A stretch of 10,537 nucleotides of DNA from Vulcanimicrobiia bacterium (GTDB lineage Bacteria > Vulcanimicrobiota > Vulcanimicrobiia > Vulcanimicrobiales > Vulcanimicrobiaceae). Shown here one piece after another: positions 6,280-10,537 of the stretch. Every line of letters begins with the position of its first letter. The stretch's first letter is position 1. The notes under the pieces are model-generated. The model saw only the letters and a program-made list of their open reading frames with translations, was not told where the DNA came from and did no database searches. The stretch spans positions 1 through 10,537 of the forward strand of contig JANWKW010000195.1 of assembly GCA_025451135.1 (NCBI GenBank), written 5' to 3'. The translations under genes were made by a program, and so were the position numbers.

Positions 6280-8454
6280 ATGCCCTCCTCCATGGGTGCG
6301 AACGGGTCTCCGTTCAAGACCGGCGGCATCATCGCCGGCTTTCTCATCCTGTGGATCGCGGGCGACGTGGCGGCGCAGCACTACGTCAACACTCCCGGCT
6401 ACAGCCCGTGGTACATCGGCGGCGCGCTCGACCTCGCGTTGTTCTACGCGTTCGGCGCGCGCTGGTGGCCGCTGGTCGTCGTCGCGGACCTTCTGCGCGG
6501 CCTGATCTTCGACGGACCCGGAATGGCGTGGGTTCCGCTCCGCCTCGAGCACGGCATCATCTCCGGTCTCGGATACGCCGGAGCGTACCTCATGCTGACC
6601 GGCCCGCTCGCGGTGACGTTCTCCGTGCGGACGGCGCGCGACGCCGCCCTTTTCGTGCTCGTCGCCGCGGTCCTGGCGCCGGCCGTCATCGCGATGGCGC
6701 TCACGCCGTTCCTAGTCGCGAACGGGACCTTCCCCCGGAGCGATGCGCCCGTCCAGTTCGCGCGCTTCGTCGTCGGCGACGGGATCGGAACGATCGCGCT
6801 CTTCCCGGCGCTGGTGATCCTGCTCGAATGGGTCGCGGGCGATCGCACCAAATTCGATCCGCACGTCGAACCGTCGGAGTTCTGGCTCGCGGCGGCGTGC
6901 ACGGTCGGCGCCGTCCTGGTCGCCTACGCGCTCGCGCCCGGCGACGTGGGCGCGCCGCTGCTGGCGATCCCGTTCCTGCCGATGGCCTGGCTCGCTATCC
7001 GCGCCGGCATCGTCGGAGCGTCGATCGGCATCCTGGTCGCCGACGCCACCGCTACCGTGCTGCAGATCGTCTCGCATGCGCCGTCCGGCGGTCTGATCGT
7101 CTATCAGTCGTTCATCGCGACGAGCGGCGTGATGGCGATCGTCCTGGGCGCGATCGCCTGCGAGCGCAACCGTCTCGAACGGCGTCTGCGCAGGCGGGCG
7201 GAGACCGACGCGCTCACCGGTCTGCCCAACCATTCGAGCTTGATCGACTGGATGCTCCGGCGCGGCGACAAGAACGTGGCGCTGGTGGTGGCCGACGTGG
7301 ACGATATGCGCCTGCTCAACGAAGGCGTCGGCCGGAGCGGCGCGGACACGCTCCTGTCGCTCCTCGGCGAGCGCCTCGCGGCCGTCGCGACCGCGAGTTC
7401 GATCGTCGCGCGCGTCAGCGCCGACGAGTTCGCTCTCGTCTCGGAAGCCGTCCACGATATCGACGCGATGACGGGCGCGCTGCACGCCTGCGTCGAGCAG
7501 CCGTTCACGCTGGCCGAGGCCCGCATCTATCTCTCGCTCTCGCTCGGGGTCAGCGTCGGCCCGGGCCGCGATCCCGACGTGTTGATCCGCGCGGCCGACG
7601 CGGCCGTCGATCGGGCCAAGGCGACCCACCGACGGGAGGTCATCTACACCGGCGACGCCGATACCGCGCGCGGTCAGACGCTGCTCGGCGAGCTCCATCG
7701 CGCCGCCGATGAAGGCGAGTTCGTGTCGTTCTACCAGCCCATCTACCGCCGCGCCAATGGACGGTGGAAGTTCGTCGGAGCCGAGGCGCTGATGCGCTGG
7801 GACCATCCGGAACGCGGCATCCTCAAGCCGGCTGCGTTCCTGCATCTGCTCGAACGACTGGCCCTAGGCGAACGCGTCGGCTGGACGACGATCGAATCCA
7901 ACATCGCCCAGGTCAAGCGCTGGCGCGAGATCGACCCGGACTTCACGATGTGGGTCAACGTCTTCGATCGCCAACTGCACGATCCGAAGTTCAAGGACCG
8001 TCTTCTCGGATTGCTCGCCGCGCAGGGCGTCCCGCCGAGCGCCCTGATCGTCGAGATCAACGAGACCATCGTCACCGCAGACGAGGCCGAGATCGGCGAG
8101 ATCACGCAAGGGCTTCGCGACGGCGGCATCCGGGTCGCGATCGACGACTTCGGGACGGGCGGCTCGTCGCTCGGACGGCTGCGCGATACGCCCGCCGACG
8201 TGCTCAAGATCGACCGGTCCTTCGTCGCCCGCTGCGAGATCGACCCGCGCGCGAGGGCCGTCGTCCAAGCGGTCATGCGGCTCGCCCGCGACGTCGACCT
8301 CGAAGTCGTGGCGGAGGGGGTCGAGAACGCGATGCAACTGTCGATGATCGAGTCGCTCGGCTGCGAACTGGTGCAGGGGTACGCTTTGGCGCATCCGATG
8401 CCGGCGGAACGGATCGACGGCTATCTCGCAGAGGCGCGCTCCGCCTCGGCTTAG
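6280..8454 (+). CDS. Membrane-bound MASE1-GGDEF-EAL protein, probable c-di-GMP phosphodiesterase with degenerate GGDEF
   Basis: A 724-residue protein. Residues 15-293 hold eight or nine hydrophobic stretches resembling a MASE1 membrane sensor (for example GDGIGTIALFPALVILLEW, 167-185). Residues 305-450 form a GGDEF domain starting ETDALTGLPNHSSLI, but the signature is SADEF (380-384), and the substrate loop reads DVDDMRLLNEGVGRSGAD instead of the usual ND..GH..GD. Cyclase activity is therefore unlikely; GTP binding as a regulatory input is possible. Residues 470-720 form an EAL domain with the expected catalytic set: Glu502 (EAL), Asn560, Glu592, Asp622/Asp623 (DDFGTG), Lys643 (LKID), Glu679 (AEGVE) and Gln699 (QGY). 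It probably hydrolyses c-di-GMP to pGpG in response to a membrane signal. ATG 6280 is used; ATG 6292 is the alternative, and neither has a clear Shine-Dalgarno. Confidence 0.9.
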   Translation: MPSSMGANGSPFKTGGIIAGFLILWIAGDVAAQHYVNTPGYSPWYIGGALDLALFYAFGARWWPLVVVADLLRGLIFDGPGMAWVPLRLEHGIISGLGYAGAYLMLTGPLAVTFSVRTARDAALFVLVAAVLAPAVIAMALTPFLVANGTFPRSDAPVQFARFVVGDGIGTIALFPALVILLEWVAGDRTKFDPHVEPSEFWLAAACTVGAVLVAYALAPGDVGAPLLAIPFLPMAWLAIRAGIVGASIGILVADATATVLQIVSHAPSGGLIVYQSFIATSGVMAIVLGAIACERNRLERRLRRRAETDALTGLPNHSSLIDWMLRRGDKNVALVVADVDDMRLLNEGVGRSGADTLLSLLGERLAAVATASSIVARVSADEFALVSEAVHDIDAMTGALHACVEQPFTLAEARIYLSLSLGVSVGPGRDPDVLIRAADAAVDRAKATHRREVIYTGDADTARGQTLLGELHRAADEGEFVSFYQPIYRRANGRWKFVGAEALMRWDHPERGILKPAAFLHLLERLALGERVGWTTIESNIAQVKRWREIDPDFTMWVNVFDRQLHDPKFKDRLLGLLAAQGVPPSALIVEINETIVTADEAEIGEITQGLRDGGIRVAIDDFGTGGSSLGRLRDTPADVLKIDRSFVARCEIDPRARAVVQAVMRLARDVDLEVVAEGVENAMQLSMIESLGCELVQGYALAHPMPAERIDGYLAEARSASA

Positions 8455-8457
8455 CGC

Positions 8458-8636
8458 GTTTGGATGGACCGGGATCGGACTGCGTCCCCTCGTGCGGACG
8501 TTCGTCGCGGCCCATCCCGGGCCGCTCCTACTCGTCCGTTTTTTCGCAACGACCAAAGGAAATGCCATCCATGGCTTTTGCGAAAAAATCGGAACGCCGC
8601 TCGAGGGGACGCAGCCCGACCCCGGACCATCCAAGC
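8458..8636 (-). repeat. Nested inverted repeat / candidate structured RNA (three-way junction)
   Basis: The outer arms 8460-8492 and 8602-8634 are complementary at 30 of 33 positions. Inside them, two further hairpins fit side by side. Hairpin A: CGGACG 8495-8500 pairs CGTCCG 8533-8538, and GCGGCCC 8507-8513 pairs GGGCCGC 8519-8525 around a 5-nt loop. Hairpin B: TTTTTTCGCAA 8539-8549 pairs TTGCGAAAAAA 8578-8588, with a small GCCAT/ATGGC palindrome in its loop (8564-8575). Two of the three outer-arm mismatches (8479/8615 and 8474/8620) are A-C on the plus strand and therefore U-G pairs on the minus strand, favouring a minus-strand RNA. T-runs sit on the 5' arm of hairpin B in both directions, so it is not a standard bidirectional terminator. 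It may be an independent small RNA, the 3' UTR of the folate gene, or a MITE/REP-type mobile repeat. I recognise no known RNA family. Confidence 0.75.
8503..8531 (-). repeat. GTAG-type REP-like hairpin
   Basis: The minus strand reads GTAG, then GA, then the 7-bp stem GCGGCCC/GGGCCGC with a GGGAT loop, then GACG. This resembles the GTAG-class REP (repetitive extragenic palindrome) of pseudomonads and xanthomonads that RAYT Y1 transposases handle: a GTAG tetranucleotide at the foot of a GC-rich hairpin. The resemblance is from memory. No transposase gene lies in the window and no second copy was seen, so repetition is unproven. Confidence 0.45.
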
Positions 8637-8660
8637 CGTAACCCTCGTCGTCGCCGGGGT

Positions 8661-10085
8661 TTAGCGGAGGATTTGGGAGGGGCGGGTGCCGAGCCAGGTG
8701 GCGAGGTCGGTCTTTTCGGTGTTGTAGGCGCCGGATGCGAGTTCTTGGCGGAGTTCTCCGAAGGTGCCGAAGGCTTCGGCGAACGCGTCGTGCTTGTGGA
8801 TCGATTCGTAGTTCACTTGGCTCGCGAAGACGAACGTGTCGTCGGGGAGGTCGGCGTAGACGTCGAGCGAGCGGGCGAGGATCCCGCGGACGACATCTTC
8901 GACGAACTTCGGGTTGTGGTGCGCCTTGTTGACGATGAAGAACTCGTCCGGGCGCTTGAGCAGATCGTACGTCTCGCTGGACATCGAGTTCTCGACGATC
9001 TCGACCAGGTCGTCGGCGCGGACGGCGAAGGCGTCGTCGGAGGCGCCGATCAGCACCGATCCTCGGCCGCGCTGGTTGTGGGTCGCGACCGGGAGGGCGT
9101 CGAGCGCGCGCTCCGCGTCGGTGCGCGCGAAGCCGGCCTCGATCAGTTCGCCGAGCGAGTGTTCGCGCACCATCAGCTGCGCGCACGGACAGGCGGTCAT
9201 GCCTTCGGCTTCGACGCCGACCACGCGGCGCGTCGCGCCGTTCGCGTCGGCGTGAGCGATGCCGATCAGGGTGTAGGTCTCCTCGCCGCGCTTGCCGCTG
9301 ACGGGCGTCCAGCGCTCCAAGCCGAAATCGGCCTGCAAGCGCACGTCGGCGCGGATGGCGGCTTGGCTCCGGACGATCTCGCGCGCGATCGCTTCGACCA
9401 GACGCTCGATGCGCGCGGGCTCGTCCGCGCGGGCGAGCACGTCGAGGGTCGCCTCTTCGAGGATCTCGGAGAACCTCGACATGTGCACGCCGGCCTTGTC
9501 CGGCGCGAGATCCGCGACCATCGAGAACGTGCCGTTGAAGACGCGCGCCTTGCCGTCGATCTCGAGATGCACGATCCGCTTGACGGAAGAGACGCCGACG
9601 CGACCGAGCGAGAGGCGCACGTCGGGCGCCTCCTCCTGGCGGTTGGCGACGAAGCGCAGGCTGCGCTCGCGGCGCCGGACCCCGCACTCGCCGAGCGCGG
9701 CGGCCGCGGCGGCGTAGGCCGGCGCGATCTCGGCGAGCGGGATCAGGTCGTAGGGGCGCGCGCGCAACTGCGGATGCTCGTCGTCCTTGAAGCGCAGCAC
9801 GTCGATGTCGATCGGCCGCGCCTGCAGGCGGTGCCGGCCGGTCCGGCCGATCGCGGCCTCGACGTCGTGGGTGAACCGCTCGAGCGCCGGGCGTTCCAAC
9901 TCGGTGCGCACCTCGGCCGCCACGTTGAGGAAGGCCGGGCCGCCCGCGCCCTCCGCCGGCGCGCTCTCGTAGAACGCCGAGACGGCGACGACGGTAGCTC
10001 GCGCGCGCAGCCGTTGGAGCGCGGCGAGGATATTCGCCTGGCGATCGCCGAGATTGGAGCCGATCCCGAGGTAGACGTGGTGCAT
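8661..10085 (-). CDS. Bifunctional HPPK (FolK) - GTP cyclohydrolase IB/MptA-type (FolE2) fusion
   Basis: A 474-residue fusion of two folate-pathway enzymes. Residues 1-135 are HPPK, which transfers pyrophosphate from ATP to 6-hydroxymethyl-7,8-dihydropterin: YLGIGSNLGD (5-14), FYESAP (38-43), FLNVAAEV, and RPIDIDVL (90-97) with Mg2+-binding Asp93/Asp95. Residues 155-470 are a FolE2/COG1469 GTP cyclohydrolase, which opens GTP to start pterin synthesis: LGRVGVSSVKR, HMSRFSEILEE (201-211), GMTACPCAQ (295-303) with the probable catalytic and metal-binding Cys299, THNQRG (335-340) and NYESIHKHDAF (425-435). GMTxCPCAQ is closer to archaeal MptA than to the CPCSK of most bacterial FolE2. The HPPK part is slightly short for the family. 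ATG 10085 is chosen over a longer frame opening at 10184 because GAAGAGG lies 6 nt upstream and HPPK starts here. It diverges from pabB. Confidence 0.9.
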   Translation of the reverse strand: MHHVYLGIGSNLGDRQANILAALQRLRARATVVAVSAFYESAPAEGAGGPAFLNVAAEVRTELERPALERFTHDVEAAIGRTGRHRLQARPIDIDVLRFKDDEHPQLRARPYDLIPLAEIAPAYAAAAAALGECGVRRRERSLRFVANRQEEAPDVRLSLGRVGVSSVKRIVHLEIDGKARVFNGTFSMVADLAPDKAGVHMSRFSEILEEATLDVLARADEPARIERLVEAIAREIVRSQAAIRADVRLQADFGLERWTPVSGKRGEETYTLIGIAHADANGATRRVVGVEAEGMTACPCAQLMVREHSLGELIEAGFARTDAERALDALPVATHNQRGRGSVLIGASDDAFAVRADDLVEIVENSMSSETYDLLKRPDEFFIVNKAHHNPKFVEDVVRGILARSLDVYADLPDDTFVFASQVNYESIHKHDAFAEAFGTFGELRQELASGAYNTEKTDLATWLGTRPSQILR

Positions 10086-10091
10086 CCGAGG

Positions 10092-10098
10092 CCTCTTC
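10092..10098 (-). promoter_or_regulatory. Shine-Dalgarno that decides the folK-folE2 start
   Basis: The minus strand reads GAAGAGG (10098 to 10092), 6 nt before the ATG at 10085. It supports the start at the HPPK domain and rules against the 33-residue upstream extension, which would run into the pabB reading frame on the other strand. Confidence 0.7.
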
Positions 10099-10124
10099 GG
10101 CACCCTCGCGGAAACGCTTGCGCC

Positions 10125-10537
10125 GTGAGCGAGTTCGAGGTCGCGTTCGGGACCGAGCCGACGCGACGTTTCCGACATCCGCACGCGGTCCTTCGCGCGG
10201 ATGCGGCGGGCGCGTCGGCGGCGTTCGACGAGGCCGACGCGGCGCTGCGCGCCGGCTATTGGATCGCCGGCCTGTTGGAGTACGAAGGCGGCGGCGCCCT
10301 GGGCATCTTCGACCCGCCCGTCGACGAGGCGGCCGCCGAACCCAGCGCGGACGCGTTCGCGGTGGCCTGCGTCCGCGCGTCGCTCGGCCGCTATCGCGAG
10401 TCGATCGACGCGATCGCGCGCGCCATCTACGAAGGCGACGTCTATCAGGTCAACTACAGCGTCCGCTACGACCTGCTCTTCGACGGCGATCCGGACGCGC
10501 TCTACCGGACGCTCGCCGCGCGCTCGCGCGCCCCGTA
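10125..10537 (+). CDS. pabB: Aminodeoxychorismate synthase component I, PabB-like (partial, N-terminal 137 residues)
   Basis: The reading frame from GTG 10125 stays open to the window end (137 codons plus 2 nt). The N-terminal part has the GYWIAGLLEYEGG (44-56) segment seen in PabB proteins. The chorismate-binding domain then begins: RYRESIDAIARAIYEGDVYQVNYSVR region, 89-114. GDVYQVN (104-110) corresponds to the GDIFQVN of PabB, whereas anthranilate synthase TrpE usually has QVVPS. PabB with a glutamine amidotransferase converts chorismate to 4-amino-4-deoxychorismate on the way to pABA. This fits its position, 39 nt from the divergent folK-folE2 fusion, as part of a folate locus. The catalytic residues and any fused PabC or PabA domain lie beyond the window. 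There is no strong Shine-Dalgarno, so the GTG start is moderately supported. Confidence 0.8.
   Translation, partial: MSEFEVAFGTEPTRRFRHPHAVLRADAAGASAAFDEADAALRAGYWIAGLLEYEGGGALGIFDPPVDEAAAEPSADAFAVACVRASLGRYRESIDAIARAIYEGDVYQVNYSVRYDLLFDGDPDALYRTLAARSRAP

Larger units (their letters stand above)
8455..8660. other. Convergent intergenic region holding a nested inverted-repeat element
   Basis: This 206-nt gap between the c-di-GMP gene (stop TAG ending at 8454) and the folate gene (stop beginning at 8661) is the longest non-coding stretch in the window. Nearly all of it (8458-8636) is occupied by the structured element described separately. The remaining 8637-8660 has only a weak AACCC/GGGTT pair (8640-8644 with 8657-8661) and no T-tract terminator. 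Confidence 0.8.

Noticed and set aside
3825..6347. An 840-codon minus-strand frame and other long frames opposite or beside the genes
   Set aside because: Arginine-rich translations without domains, running across two real genes; typical shadows in GC-rich DNA.
8536..8592. Bidirectional rho-independent terminator
   Set aside because: The T-run is on the 5' arm and the A-run on the 3' arm of the hairpin in either direction, the reverse of a terminator.
8458..8636. 6S RNA, SRP RNA, tmRNA or RNase P RNA
   Set aside because: Searched by eye for their conserved motifs (SRP GGAA/AGCA helix 8, RNase P GAGGAAAGUC, tRNA-like ends) and found none; the 6S likeness is only in overall shape.
8464..8664. 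A 66-codon plus-strand reading frame in the intergenic region
   Set aside because: It lies across the nested inverted repeat, has no Shine-Dalgarno or recognisable domain, and its composition simply follows the repeat.
8451..8666. TTAGCG at 8451-8456 and 8661-8666 as a target-site duplication around the repeat element
   Set aside because: The copies include the stop codons of the two genes, and the right copy is 26 nt away from the repeat arm; six bases can match by chance.
10086..10184. N-terminal extension of the folK-folE2 gene to 10184
   Set aside because: HPPK begins naturally at the ATG at 10085, which has a good Shine-Dalgarno; the extension would overlap the pabB coding region and has no conserved features.

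Overview
The window is GC-rich (roughly two thirds G+C by eye), gene-dense bacterial chromosome with nine protein-coding genes, seven complete and one cut at each end, and no phage, IS or CRISPR signature. Gene content is housekeeping plus signalling. The organism cannot be named from the sequence. The proteins do not look typical of Proteobacteria or Firmicutes, and an environmental phylum such as Eremiobacterota (WPS-2) or a relative is a guess only.

Layout: 1-558 (-) is a GIY-YIG nuclease domain fused in frame to a cyclophilin-type peptidyl-prolyl isomerase, cut by the window edge. 588-1055 (+) is an RsbW-like GHKL ATPase, followed 12 nt later by 1068-2351 (+), an exported M28 zinc aminopeptidase with an Fn3-like tail. 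2335-3630 (-) is a glutamate-1-semialdehyde aminomutase-family PLP enzyme. 3663-4766 (+) is an Mrp/NBP35-type P-loop ATPase with an N-terminal DUF1858 domain. 4763-6256 (-) is a YtcJ-like amidohydrolase. 6280-8454 (+) is a MASE1-GGDEF-EAL c-di-GMP protein with a degenerate cyclase site. 8661-10085 (-) is FolK (HPPK) fused to a FolE2/MptA-type GTP cyclohydrolase. 10125-10537 (+) is the start of a PabB-like aminodeoxychorismate synthase.

The genes nearly alternate in strand. Divergent starts are only 23-39 nt apart, and two of the three convergent pairs overlap at their stops, one pair sharing a single CTAG. The right end is a coherent folate locus: pterin branch (folE2 and folK activities) divergent from the pABA branch (pabB).

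The only sizeable non-coding stretch is 8455-8660, between two convergent genes. It holds an elaborate nested inverted repeat: a 33-bp outer stem at 30/33 matches enclosing two inner hairpins, one resembling a GTAG-type REP sequence. It folds as a three-way junction, pairs better as the minus-strand transcript, and is the best candidate here for an undescribed structured RNA or a REP/MITE-like element. Other points of interest are the two unusual fusions (GIY-YIG-cyclophilin with a well-placed internal start; HPPK-MptA-like) and the Mrp protein, which lacks the usual C-terminal CxxC but carries a CxxC in its DUF1858 domain.
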